Below, piece after piece: positions 1-6,985 of a DNA stretch of 10,426 nt. The DNA lies in NCBI GenBank assembly GCA_002393865.1, contig DGUD01000200.1, positions 1 through 10,426 on the forward strand, read 5' to 3'. The stretch comes from Treponema sp. UBA4319. GTDB taxonomy: Bacteria > Spirochaetota > Spirochaetia > Treponematales > Treponemataceae. The position numbers and the translations under genes were made by a program. The notes beneath the pieces were generated by a model. That model did not search any database. It was not told where the DNA came from and saw nothing but the letters and a program-made list of their open reading frames with translations. Numbering within the stretch: position 1 is the stretch's first letter; each line of letters starts with the position of its first letter.

Positions 1-3000
1 GCATGTCGCCCTTGCCGAGCAGCTTGTCCGCTCCCGGCTGGTCGAGTATGATGCGGCTGTCCGTCTTGCTTGCCACCATGAACGCGATGCGGCTGGGGAT
101 GTTCGCCTTGATAAGCCCCGTGATGACGTCGATGGACGGGCGCTGCGTGGCGAGCACCAGATGGATGCCGACCGCGCGGCTCATCGCCGCAAGCCGGGCG
201 AGCACGCTCTCCAGCTGTTTGCCGGTGGTCGCCATGAGGTCGGCGAATTCGTCTATGACGACGATGATGTAGGGCAGCTTTTCTGTCGCGATGTGCCGCT
301 CCACGATGCGCTTGTTGTAGGTGGAGATGTCCCGCACGCCCATGCTGTCAAGCAGCGCATAGCGGCGCTCCATCTCGCAGAGGCAGTACTGCAATGCCTG
401 CATGGCCCGCTTGGGCTCGGTGATGACCGGCGTGAGCAGGTGCGGGATGTCGTTGTACAGCTTGAGCTCCACGATTTTGGGGTCGATGAGAATCATCTTT
501 ACCTCGTTGGGGCTGCGCTTGAACAGCACGCTGAGTATCATGCTGTTGACGCAGACCGACTTGCCGGAACCGGTGGAGCCGGCGATGAGCAGGTGCGGCG
601 TCTTTACCAGATCCATAATCTGCGTCTCGCCTTCGATGTCTTTGCCTAGAATGACAGGCACCGCCATCTTCTTCCATTCGGGGATGTCCTGCTCGATGCA
701 CTCGCGGAACGAGACGATGGCGCGCTTCTTGTTGGGGATTTCTATGCCCACCGCCTTCTTGCCCGGTATGGGCGCCACGATGCGCACTGAGCTTGCGGCA
801 AGGCGGAGCGCGATATTGTCCTGCAGCGAGACTATTTTGCTGAGCTTTACGCCGGGCGCCGGGAGAATCTCGAACATAGTGACGACCGGCCCCTTGCGGA
901 TATCGGTCACCTCTGCCTGAATGCCGAATTCCCGGAGCGTCTCCTTGAGGCTCTCCGCGGCCTGCTCGGTCTCCTCATCGATAATCCAGTACTGGTCGTC
1001 CTCGTATTGCGTGAGCAGCTCCGTCGGAATCTCGTAGGGGCCGTGCGCAATCCTGCGGTGTGCTGGCGGCGGTACGGGGCTGCCGTCCGCGCGGACTGCG
1101 TGTGGCAGCGCTACGGGGCGTACGTCGTCGCTTTCTTCTTCTGCATAGGAGAGCTCCTCTTCCTCGACGTAATCGCTCTCGTCAATCTCAAGGTCTTCTT
1201 CCGGGAACGGAGTGTAGCTGTCCGTGCCGTAATCCTCCTGGGTCGTCAGGTTGCGCTCTATCTGCTGGGGGCGCAGCTTGCCCTCGCTGTCCACGACAGG
1301 CGCTGCCACGGGGTCGAACTGCGCGCCCTCGTAGCTGGTGGATTCGTCCTCGTCGATTTCGACCGGTATCGGCTCATCGTTATATCCGTATGCGGACTCT
1401 GCTGCTGCAGAGGCTTCCGCTTCAGGAATGCTCTCAGAAGGAATCGATTCTGAAGGAATCTCGGACGGGTGCTGCCAGCCGGATGTGTCTGCCGCGGAAG
1501 CGCCGCTGCTTTCTGCGGCTGTATTCGGCGCAGTGTCGCTGTTATCCAGCTGGGCGCCGGCGTCTGCCTCCATGCGGGCAAAGACATCACTGAGCGATGA
1601 GATGATGACGGAATGTTCGGCTTCCGGCAAAGCGGGCGGTTCCTGCCGGGGCTCATCGCCGGCGGCACTGTCTGCGCCGTATGCGGGAGCGCTCCCGGTA
1701 GCAGGGGTTGTGTCTGCTGCAAAGGAATCGGCGTCCGCGCCGTATGCGGGTGCAGCGCTGTAGTCAGCGTCCGCGGCGGCATCTTCTTCCTGGGGAATGC
1801 GCGCTGCATACTGCACCGGCTCCGCCTCGTCTTCCGGAGAGACGGAGCGTGCTTCTGCTGCGGCAGCAGGGGTGGCATCCGCTGCAATTGGATTGCAGTC
1901 CGCTGCAAAGGAATCGGCGTCCGCGCGGTATGCGGGGGCGGAGCTGTAATCAGCGTCCGCGGCGGCATCTTCTTCCTGGGGAATGCGCGCTGCATACTGC
2001 ACCGGCTCCGCCTCGTCTTCCGGAGAGACGGAGCGTGCTTCGGTTGCGGCAGCAGGGGTGGCATCTGCTGCAATTGGATTGCAGTCCGCTGCAAAGGAAT
2101 CGGCGTCCGCGCGGTATGCGGGGGCGGAGCTGTAATCAGCGTCCGCCGCATCTGCTGCAATTGGATTGCAGTCCGCTGCGTGCAGCACCGGCTCCGCCTC
2201 GTCTTCCGGAGAGACGGAGCGTGCTTCGGTTGCGGCAGCAGGGGTGGCATCTTCTTCCTGGGGAATGCGCGCTGCATATTGCGGCGGCTCCGCCTCGTCC
2301 TCCAAAGAGATGGTATGTGCTCCGGGCGCAGGCGCTGCGGGGCTGCCGTTGTCGGCGTAGGCTGCCGCTGCCTCGTAGGAGATGGTGCTGTCCGCACTGC
2401 GGGCTTCTGGCTGGGGCTCGTCGCCGTTCAGGGCGGAATCCTCTTCCGCGACGGTCTGCTCGATGATGCTCAGCTCTTCGTCTGTGACCGCGTCCTCCAT
2501 GAGCATCTCGTCCTCGTCGCCTTCGCTCGCGACGTTCTCCGCAAAGAGGGAATCGGCCACGCTGTCTATGTCTTTGTCCAGTGATTGCGCCAGCTCCGCT
2601 TCTTCCGGGCTCAGCTGAAGCTCCTCGTCCGCCGCGCCGGAGACGATGGTCTGGGCGGACTGCTGCTGCGCCTCGTCTTCCCCGGCGTCGTCCACCGCGC
2701 GCTCCTCTTCTTCTACCCGGAGCTTTTCTTGCAGCTTCTGCTGCGCTGCCGCGAGCGCCTCGCTGCTGCTCTTCTTGAGCTGCAGGATTTTGGCAGCCGC
2801 CAGATCTTTGTAGCCGTGCAGTTTGGGCAGAATCTCGTCCTTGAGCGATGCGGAGGCAAGGAGCATGGTGACGAGGTATTCCATGGCGACGAGCAGCACC
2901 GCGATTGCCGCAAGGATGCATATCTTTGTGATGGCGATAGGGCTGGCGTCCTGCGTGGCGATGACGCGCCCGTGATGCTCCGCGAGCGCGATGGTGAAGA

Positions 3001-3280
3001 ACGGGATGATGCTGACGGCAAGGCAGGCGATGCGCTGGCGTGACCAGCGGCTGTCAATGCTGGCAGCACCGCATGCAAGGAGGTAGAGGGGGATGAGGTA
3101 GCTGGAGATGCCGTACACGGAGAAAAGCATGGTGCCGCAGGCAAAGAGCAGGCTGCCTCTTCCTGGACTTGCGGCCCCGAAATTCAGGGAGCCTGAAATC
3201 AGGCTTATGGTGATGAGCGCTGCCAACGCAAACAGAGCTATGCCGACGATGAGCGGCATACGATTATTCTTCTGAGACAT
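1..3280 (-). CDS. ftsK: DNA translocase FtsK, N-terminal 1093 residues (3' end outside window)
   Basis: FtsK is a membrane-anchored hexameric ATPase that pumps DNA at the division septum and helps resolve chromosome dimers. The frame is open from ATG at 3280 to the left edge without a stop. Four hydrophobic segments lie at roughly residues 9-31, 43-70, 84-100 and 116-142. A charged helical stretch (about 145-195) is followed by an acidic Ala/Glu/Pro-rich linker to about residue 746, which includes 62-residue repeats and a small IPSES repeat near 608-619. The motor domain starts near GPYEIPTELL (747). Walker A is GSTGSGKS at 901-908, and Walker B is VVIDEFADLM ending at 1016, with D1010 and E1011. 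The visible part ends at LLGKGDM, so the last part of the beta domain and the DNA-reading gamma domain are cut off. The start is supported by AGGGG at 3287-3291, six bases upstream. It is transcribed divergently from rsmI. The family call is secure; SpoIIIE-type naming is possible. Confidence 0.96.
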   Translation of the reverse strand, partial: MSQKNNRMPLIVGIALFALAALITISLISGSLNFGAASPGRGSLLFACGTMLFSVYGISSYLIPLYLLACGAASIDSRWSRQRIACLAVSIIPFFTIALAEHHGRVIATQDASPIAITKICILAAIAVLLVAMEYLVTMLLASASLKDEILPKLHGYKDLAAAKILQLKKSSSEALAAAQQKLQEKLRVEEEERAVDDAGEDEAQQQSAQTIVSGAADEELQLSPEEAELAQSLDKDIDSVADSLFAENVASEGDEDEMLMEDAVTDEELSIIEQTVAEEDSALNGDEPQPEARSADSTISYEAAAAYADNGSPAAPAPGAHTISLEDEAEPPQYAARIPQEEDATPAAATEARSVSPEDEAEPVLHAADCNPIAADAADADYSSAPAYRADADSFAADCNPIAADATPAAATEARSVSPEDEAEPVQYAARIPQEEDAAADADYSSAPAYRADADSFAADCNPIAADATPAAAAEARSVSPEDEAEPVQYAARIPQEEDAAADADYSAAPAYGADADSFAADTTPATGSAPAYGADSAAGDEPRQEPPALPEAEHSVIISSLSDVFARMEADAGAQLDNSDTAPNTAAESSGASAADTSGWQHPSEIPSESIPSESIPEAEASAAAESAYGYNDEPIPVEIDEDESTSYEGAQFDPVAAPVVDSEGKLRPQQIERNLTTQEDYGTDSYTPFPEEDLEIDESDYVEEEELSYAEEESDDVRPVALPHAVRADGSPVPPPAHRRIAHGPYEIPTELLTQYEDDQYWIIDEETEQAAESLKETLREFGIQAEVTDIRKGPVVTMFEILPAPGVKLSKIVSLQDNIALRLAASSVRIVAPIPGKKAVGIEIPNKKRAIVSFRECIEQDIPEWKKMAVPVILGKDIEGETQIMDLVKTPHLLIAGSTGSGKSVCVNSMILSVLFKRSPNEVKMILIDPKIVELKLYNDIPHLLTPVITEPKRAMQALQYCLCEMERRYALLDSMGVRDISTYNKRIVERHIATEKLPYIIVVIDEFADLMATTGKQLESVLARLAAMSRAVGIHLVLATQRPSIDVITGLIKANIPSRIAFMVASKTDSRIILDQPGADKLLGKGDM
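1721..2092 (-). repeat. Two tandem 186-bp repeats inside ftsK (62-residue protein repeat)
   Basis: Two head-to-tail copies (1721-1906 and 1907-2092) have a period of exactly 186 bp. I count about eight base differences by eye, roughly 96% identity. They encode FtsK residues 459-520 and 397-458, each running from AADCNPIAAD to AYxADADSF, with three amino-acid differences. The period is a multiple of three, so the frame is kept. The repeat lies wholly in the linker between membrane and motor domains. It is acidic, carries one Cys per copy, and resembles no domain I recognise. High identity at the DNA level suggests recent duplication or ongoing homogenisation. Confidence 0.93.
2093..2310 (-). 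repeat. Rearranged third copy of the ftsK linker repeat
   Basis: The first 54 bases (2093-2146) match the start of the neighbouring 186-bp unit exactly. The sequence then jumps to a block matching that unit's far end (about 2148-2179), followed by its middle block (about 2180-2250) and a block around 2251-2281 encoding QYAARIPQEED. The same modules are therefore present in a different order, with partial deletion. In the protein this covers about residues 324-396, starting at the related element ISLEDEAEPP. All junctions stay in frame. Slippage or unequal recombination among the tandem copies is the simplest explanation. Confidence 0.8.
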
Positions 3281-3649
3281 ACGATACCCCTGTGGGCAGC
3301 CTGGATGAGGCTCCTTCCGCCAGATGCCGCGGCCGGAGCGTTGTGCTGCTCATTTAAAGTCAGTTTTCAGGAATTTTCGCTGCGGGGGATTCGCGGTGTG
3401 AGCCCGCATCTTTGAGGTAGAAGATGTGCGGCTTCCTGCGCGCGCGTTTTGCCCCCTTCCGCCGGAGAATACATGAAAAACTGTGTCACCCGGCTTCATT
3501 ATCGGATTTTCAGAGGGCTGTTTTAGCATTTTTGTGCCCCGCGCTCCCGCTGAGGGCGGAAAAACGGGGTAAATGCTTATATTTTAAGTCCTTGTCAATG
3601 AATCTTTTTGTGGCGCCGTGGATGCAGCTGAACGTTTTGCTGCTTGCTG

Positions 3650-3678
3650 TTGTCTATTTTTTTTCAGGCAAATTTAAT
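3650..3678 (+). promoter_or_regulatory. Candidate distal sigma70-type promoter for rsmI-flgM
   Basis: TTGTCT (3650-3655, four of six to consensus) is separated by 17 bases, which include the eight-T run, from TTTAAT (3673-3678, five of six). Transcription would begin near 3685, giving rsmI a leader of about 117 nt. Spacing and orientation are right, but AT-rich DNA produces such matches by chance. Confidence 0.4.
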
Positions 3679-3766
3679 ATCATTCCCCTGAGCTGCCCCC
3701 GTCCGAATCCCTGTGCGGCCGGGTACATTCCTGGCGCCCCGCCAGCCTTCTGGAATCCCTTCCCTC

Positions 3767-3795
3767 TAGACCGCTGGCCGAAAGTGTGTTAAAAT
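3767..3795 (+). promoter_or_regulatory. Candidate proximal promoter placing the start site at the rsmI GTG
   Basis: TAGACC (3767-3772, four of six) is separated by 17 bases from TAAAAT (3790-3795, five of six). A start six to eight bases downstream falls at 3801-3803, on or next to the GTG start codon at 3802. If used, it would give a leaderless rsmI message. The -35 match is modest, so this is tentative. Confidence 0.35.
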
Positions 3796-3801
3796 GGCAG
3801 T

Positions 3802-4536
3802 GTGTCCGAGCTTTACATTGTTGCGACGCCCATAGGGAACTTGGGCGACATTACTTTCCGCGCGCTGGAGACGTTCAAGGCTGTGGATGTCATTGCGGCG
3901 GAAGACACGCGCCATACGCTTGAGCTGCTGACCCACTTTGAGATCAGGAAGCCCCTTGTCAGCTGCCGTGCGCAGAACGAGGAGGCCGCAGCGGCAAAAA
4001 TCATCCGCCTGCTGGACAGCGGGCAGACTGTCGCCTATGCGAGCGATGCCGGTACACCGGGAATCAGCGACCCCGGTGCCGTGCTCGCGGGGCTGGTGCG
4101 CAAAGCCGGGCATCGCGTCGTTCCCATACCGGGGGCAAGCGCCTTTGCCGCCCTTGCGAGCGTGGCGGGGGCAGGCGGCAAGACGCTGGTTTTTGAGGGT
4201 TTCCTTTCGCCCAAACCGGGGCGGCGGCGTTCCCGTCTCCGCGAGCTGATGGCGACTGGCAACGCTGTGATTTTGTACGAAAGTCCCTTTAGAGTCTTAA
4301 AGCTTTTAAAGGATATTTCCGATATTGATAGTGGGCGGCGTGTGGTGGTCGGTCGCGAGCTGACCAAGCTTCACGAGGAGATAAGCGACGGTACGGCGGA
4401 GGCTGTGCTGGCGGAATATTCCTCCCGGACGAAAATCCTCGGGGAATTCGCAATTTTTATTTCTGGAAGCAAAAACGCTCAAGTTGCGGGCGCAGATGCC
4501 GATAATGAGGAAGAGGTAGATTATGATGATAGATAA
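3802..4536 (+). CDS. rsmI: 16S rRNA (cytidine1402-2'-O)-methyltransferase RsmI
   Basis: RsmI uses S-adenosylmethionine to 2'-O-methylate C1402 in the decoding centre of 16S rRNA. The 244-residue protein has the family signatures in order: VATPIGNLGDIT at 7-18, AEDTR at 33-37, SDAGTPGISDPG at 81-92, VVPIPGASA at 106-114, YESPFR at 159-164 and GRELTKLHEE at 184-193. It is shorter than E. coli RsmI (286 residues). It stops soon after the catalytic fold with an acidic tail and lacks the usual C-terminal helical extension. The GTG start is forced: an in-frame TAA lies at 3790-3792 and the VATPIGNL motif sits at the normal distance. No Shine-Dalgarno sequence is visible. Its last 14 bases overlap flgM, so the two are probably one transcript. 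Confidence 0.95.
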   Translation: MSELYIVATPIGNLGDITFRALETFKAVDVIAAEDTRHTLELLTHFEIRKPLVSCRAQNEEAAAAKIIRLLDSGQTVAYASDAGTPGISDPGAVLAGLVRKAGHRVVPIPGASAFAALASVAGAGGKTLVFEGFLSPKPGRRRSRLRELMATGNAVILYESPFRVLKLLKDISDIDSGRRVVVGRELTKLHEEISDGTAEAVLAEYSSRTKILGEFAIFISGSKNAQVAGADADNEEEVDYDDR

Positions 4537-4810
4537 GATTTCAAGAGTCAGTCAGCTCGGAAACGTGCAGGGCACGAAACGCACATCAGCGGTGCAGGAG
4601 CTTTCGTCTGCTTTGGATGAAATCAGCGTCTCAGCCGAAGCGAAGGAAATGGCGGATGCATTCTACATCAACAAAGTTTCGGAGGAGACCCCGGATGTCC
4701 GCTCTGACCTTGTGGAGCAGATTAAGCAGAAAATCAGGGATCCGAATTATCTGAGCGAGGCTGTCATCGCTGCTACGGCAGACCAGATACTTTCCGCGTA
4801 CGGGTTCTGA
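4523..4810 (+). CDS. flgM: Anti-sigma-28 factor FlgM
   Basis: FlgM binds the flagellar sigma factor FliA (sigma28) and holds back late flagellar genes until the hook-basal body is complete, when it is exported. The 95-residue product has the family's layout: a polar, probably disordered N-terminal half with a Ser/Thr-rich stretch, then ISVSAEAKEMADA (35-47) and the PDVRSDLVEQIKQKI helix (57-71) ending in ADQILSAYGF. AGAGG at 4512-4516 is six bases from the ATG. A second ATG at 4526 could also be used. The start lies inside the rsmI stop region (14-base overlap), suggesting translational coupling. A strong terminator follows 30 bases after the stop. No FliA-type promoter is obvious just upstream. 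The call rests on the overall pattern of a small, divergent family. Confidence 0.88.
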   Translation: MMIDKISRVSQLGNVQGTKRTSAVQELSSALDEISVSAEAKEMADAFYINKVSEETPDVRSDLVEQIKQKIRDPNYLSEAVIAATADQILSAYGF

Positions 4811-4840
4811 TTCGGTTCCGGAGTATAGACGTGTGTAACG

Positions 4841-4873
4841 AGGACGGAAAGCTATATTTCCGTCCTTTTTTTT
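4841..4873 (+). terminator. Rho-independent terminator after flgM
   Basis: A perfect 10-bp stem, AGGACGGAAA (4841-4850) with TTTCCGTCCT (4857-4866), encloses the loop GCTATA and runs into eight consecutive T (4866-4873). It ends the rsmI-flgM transcript, so the next gene needs its own promoter. Confidence 0.95.
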
Positions 4874-4937
4874 GGCAAAATTATTTTCAAGTGTTTTTAA
4901 GAAAAAAAATACATGAAAACTGCTAAGGGAGTTTCTA
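4874..4937 (+). promoter_or_regulatory. Short AT-rich leader with ribosome binding site for the ADH-like gene
   Basis: This 64-base stretch is strongly A/T-rich, in contrast to the flanking genes. Because a terminator precedes it, a promoter must lie here unless there is readthrough. I could not pick a convincing -35/-10 pair, and no FliA-type element is visible. AAGGGAG at 4925-4931 is six bases from the ATG at 4938 and is a good ribosome binding site. Confidence 0.5.
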
Positions 4938-6089
4938 ATGTCTGATTTTATTTTCAGGATTCAGCCGAACATTGTGCTTGGCTCTTACACGGTGAGCAGG
5001 TTGGGCGAATTTGCCGGTGGCATCGGCACGAAATTCATGCTTGTCATGGATCCTATCCTGCGGCAGGTCGGACTTGCTGATAAAATCACGCAGTCCCTGA
5101 GCGACCGGAAGGTCAATTTCTTTGTTTTTGAGGATATTTCCGGCATATCGGATACCCAGACGCTCATGAAGGCGCTCAACCTTGCGCGGCAGGCGCATAT
5201 CGACGGCGTGCTGGCGGTCGGCGGCTCCAAGATGATGAATCTTGGCCGCGCGGCGGCGTCGCTGTATAACGAGGAGAAGGATGTCTATGCCCTCCTCGAC
5301 GCTTCGGCGGATACGGCTGCGGAGCCGCTGCCGCTTATCTGTGTGCCTTCCACCATCCGTGACGCCTTTGTGTTTTCCGGGCGCATCCCGCTCGTCGATT
5401 CCCGCTCGGATGTCGTCCGCCTGCTGAAGGCGCAGCCCCTGCTGTGCCGCCAGGTGCTGTTTGACCCCAACCTGATGCTGCCGCTCTCGGAAAAGCAGAA
5501 CGCCGCCATGCAGCTGGAGACGCTGTGTATCGCGGTCGAGTCCTATCTGAGCCAGAAGGCGTCGTTTTTTAGCGACATGATTGCGGAAAAATCCGTGGAG
5601 CTGCTCGGCTACGCGGCCGACGGCGCTCCGAGCCTTGAGATAACGACGCCGCAGGAAGTCCTGCTCTCGGAGGGCGGCTGTATGGCATCCCTTGCCTCCG
5701 CGACGTCTTCCTTGGGCGCTGCTTCCCTGATAGCGCTCTGCATCAATTCCCGCTATAAGATTTCCCGCTCGCTGACGACGGCGATACTCTTCCCCTACAT
5801 CCTTGAGGACGCCGCAAAGTTCCGGCAGGACAGGCTCGCAAAGCTGTCGCGGATTCTCCGTGCCTCGCCCGCCGATTCCGATGTGGCAAAGGCGGCGTCT
5901 GATTTGACCGACTACGTGCGGCAGAAGCTTGCGAAGGCAAATCTGCCCACCCGCCTCAAGGACTTGGGGGTAAACATCGAGCAGCTTTCGCTTGTTGCGG
6001 AGGATGGCAGCAAGCTGGAGCTGATAAACAGCCTTCCCCGCAGCATGACGAGCGATGATTTGTTCGACCTGATAAAACTGGCGTACTGA
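4938..6089 (+). CDS. Iron-containing alcohol dehydrogenase-fold protein lacking the metal ligands (probable pseudoenzyme)
   Basis: The 383-residue length matches group III (iron-activated) alcohol dehydrogenases. The sequence aligns by eye, ungapped over long stretches, with E. coli FucO as I recall it, for example FDPNLMLPLS and LxxAVESYLS, LFPYILE near 285-290, and LPTRLKDLGV at 336-345. The four iron/zinc ligands of FucO (Asp196, His200, His263, His277) correspond here to E194, I198, S263 and R277, so metal binding should be lost. The nucleotide-binding GGGSxxD motif is altered to VGGSKMMN (94-101), and the PTTAGT segment becomes PSTIRDAFVF (137-146). Redox activity is therefore unlikely; a structural, binding or regulatory role is an inference. 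Codon use is ordinary and the frame intact, so it is not a decayed gene. It begins after the flgM terminator and overlaps the methyltransferase gene by one base. Confidence 0.8.
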   Translation: MSDFIFRIQPNIVLGSYTVSRLGEFAGGIGTKFMLVMDPILRQVGLADKITQSLSDRKVNFFVFEDISGISDTQTLMKALNLARQAHIDGVLAVGGSKMMNLGRAAASLYNEEKDVYALLDASADTAAEPLPLICVPSTIRDAFVFSGRIPLVDSRSDVVRLLKAQPLLCRQVLFDPNLMLPLSEKQNAAMQLETLCIAVESYLSQKASFFSDMIAEKSVELLGYAADGAPSLEITTPQEVLLSEGGCMASLASATSSLGAASLIALCINSRYKISRSLTTAILFPYILEDAAKFRQDRLAKLSRILRASPADSDVAKAASDLTDYVRQKLAKANLPTRLKDLGVNIEQLSLVAEDGSKLELINSLPRSMTSDDLFDLIKLAY

Positions 6090-6907
6090 TGATTCCGCCC
6101 GAAAAACTCTTCCAGCTCGCTGCTGGCCAGAAGCGCCGCAAGCTTGCCCTCTGTTTTGGGGAGCTTGAGCGTGATATTGCCGGCATCGCGGAGCCGGGTA
6201 CCTGCTACAATTTTCCGCGGATGAGCCGCGCCGATTACACGCGCGCGCTTGCCGCCATTGTCCTGCAGGATCCCAAGCTTCCGGATGATGCTGCGCGGCA
6301 GCTGCGCGGTCTGCTTGCGGCGGAGCCCTTTGACGAGCGCCGGGTCTGCAATGCCGCACGCAATGCCCTGCTTGCCATCATCGGGACGTTCCCCGCGGAG
6401 TGGGATCTGGTCATTGCCCCCCATCCGCAGGAGCGCGTCTCCGTGCAGGAGCGGCGCTTTTTCCCCGGCGTGGCGGTCTATGCGGAAGATATTCGTTCTC
6501 CATTTAATGTAGGTTCAATATTCAGGACGGCAGAGGCTATGGGCTGCGAGCGGGTGTACATATCCCCGCAGTGCACCGACCCTGCCCAGAGCCGTGCGCT
6601 CCGGAGCGGCATGGGTTGCATCGAGACGATGGGCTGGACGCGCTGCACGCTGGATGACTTGCCGCAAGACAAGCCGGTCTTTGTGCTGGAGACAGGCGGA
6701 ACGCCTCTGCAGGATTTTGTTTTTCCCCGCGAAGGCGTGGTGATTATCGGCTCCGAGGAGCTCGGCGTGAGCCCGGAGGCGCTTGCCCGCGCCACGTATG
6801 GCCGGGTCACGATTCCCATGACCGGACTGAAAGCATCCTTGAATGTTGGCGTTGCCTTTGGCATTCTCATGCAGGCATGGGTTTCTTCCCTCAGAATCCC
6901 GGCATAA
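6089..6907 (+). CDS. SpoU/TrmH-family RNA 2'-O-methyltransferase
   Basis: These are SPOUT-fold enzymes that 2'-O-methylate ribose in tRNA or rRNA using S-adenosylmethionine. All three family motifs are clear in the C-terminal half of this 272-residue protein. Motif 1 is DIRSPFNVGSIFRTA (134-148) with N140 and R146. Motif 2 is VIIGSEELGVS (218-228). Motif 3 is IPMTGLKASLNVGVAFGIL (242-260). The first 120 or so residues are helical-looking, Arg/Ala-rich and unlike the L30e-type RNA-binding domain of RlmB, so the substrate (tRNA or rRNA) cannot be assigned. The ATG overlaps the upstream TGA as TGATG, with no separate ribosome binding site, implying translational coupling. The codons of motif 1 (about 6484-6525) are conspicuously AT-richer than the rest of the gene. 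Confidence 0.93.
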   Translation: MIPPEKLFQLAAGQKRRKLALCFGELERDIAGIAEPGTCYNFPRMSRADYTRALAAIVLQDPKLPDDAARQLRGLLAAEPFDERRVCNAARNALLAIIGTFPAEWDLVIAPHPQERVSVQERRFFPGVAVYAEDIRSPFNVGSIFRTAEAMGCERVYISPQCTDPAQSRALRSGMGCIETMGWTRCTLDDLPQDKPVFVLETGGTPLQDFVFPREGVVIIGSEELGVSPEALARATYGRVTIPMTGLKASLNVGVAFGILMQAWVSSLRIPA

Positions 6908-6925
6908 GGCGCCGGGTTCCCGCGG

Positions 6926-6948
6926 AAAGCATCGGGCTGCTTTTCTTT
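6926..6948 (+). terminator. Weak candidate terminator after the methyltransferase gene
   Basis: AAAGCA (6926-6931), loop TCGGGC and TGCTTT (6938-6943) form a 6-bp stem followed by TTCTTT, 18 bases after the stop codon. The stem is short and the T tract interrupted, so it would be weak. Confidence 0.45.
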
Positions 6949-6959
6949 CCGGATACACA

Positions 6960-6973
6960 ATGCCCAAGGGCAT
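6960..6973. repeat. Small palindrome between the convergent genes
   Basis: ATGCCC-AA-GGGCAT is a perfect inverted repeat. The flanking CACA (6956-6959) and TGTG (6977-6980) can extend it with a bulge. It lies 12 bases beyond the stop of the minus-strand hydrolase gene. It may act as a transcript end structure, although no T tract follows on either strand. Confidence 0.4.
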
Positions 6974-6985
6974 CGTTGTGCGCTC

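Larger units (their letters stand above)
3281..3801. other. Divergent intergenic region between ftsK and rsmI
   Basis: These 521 bases separate two divergent genes. The ftsK side holds its ribosome binding site (AGGGG, 3287-3291). The middle is AT-richer, with an eight-T run at 3657-3664 preceded by a weak GCAGC/GCTGC inverted repeat (about 3624-3643) that is too far from the T run to be a good terminator. Two sigma70-like candidates point towards rsmI and are listed separately. A 122-codon plus-strand reading frame (3424-3792) spans most of the region but has no ribosome binding site or recognisable domain, and I do not regard it as a gene. No tRNA or familiar structured RNA is evident. Confidence 0.6.

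Noticed and set aside
1258..2584. Long open frames on both strands across the ftsK linker (for example 1258-2397 minus, 1613-2584 plus)
   Set aside because: They are shadows. The repeat period is a multiple of three and the DNA is GC-rich, so stops are rare in every frame. The ftsK frame alone joins recognised membrane and motor domains without a stop.
3624..3664. GCAGC/GCTGC inverted repeat followed by eight T as a terminator
   Set aside because: The stem is only 5 bp and the T run begins about 14 bases after it. The T run fits better as a spacer in the candidate distal promoter.
3424..3792. 122-codon plus-strand frame between ftsK and rsmI, with a hydrophobic middle
   Set aside because: It has no ribosome binding site, no family resemblance and irregular composition, and it overlaps both candidate rsmI promoters.
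4935..6359. 474-codon minus-strand frame opposite the ADH-like gene
   Set aside because: The plus strand carries a well-aligned family member and a downstream methyltransferase with clear motifs. The minus frame is Arg/Gln/His-rich, which is typical of an antisense shadow.
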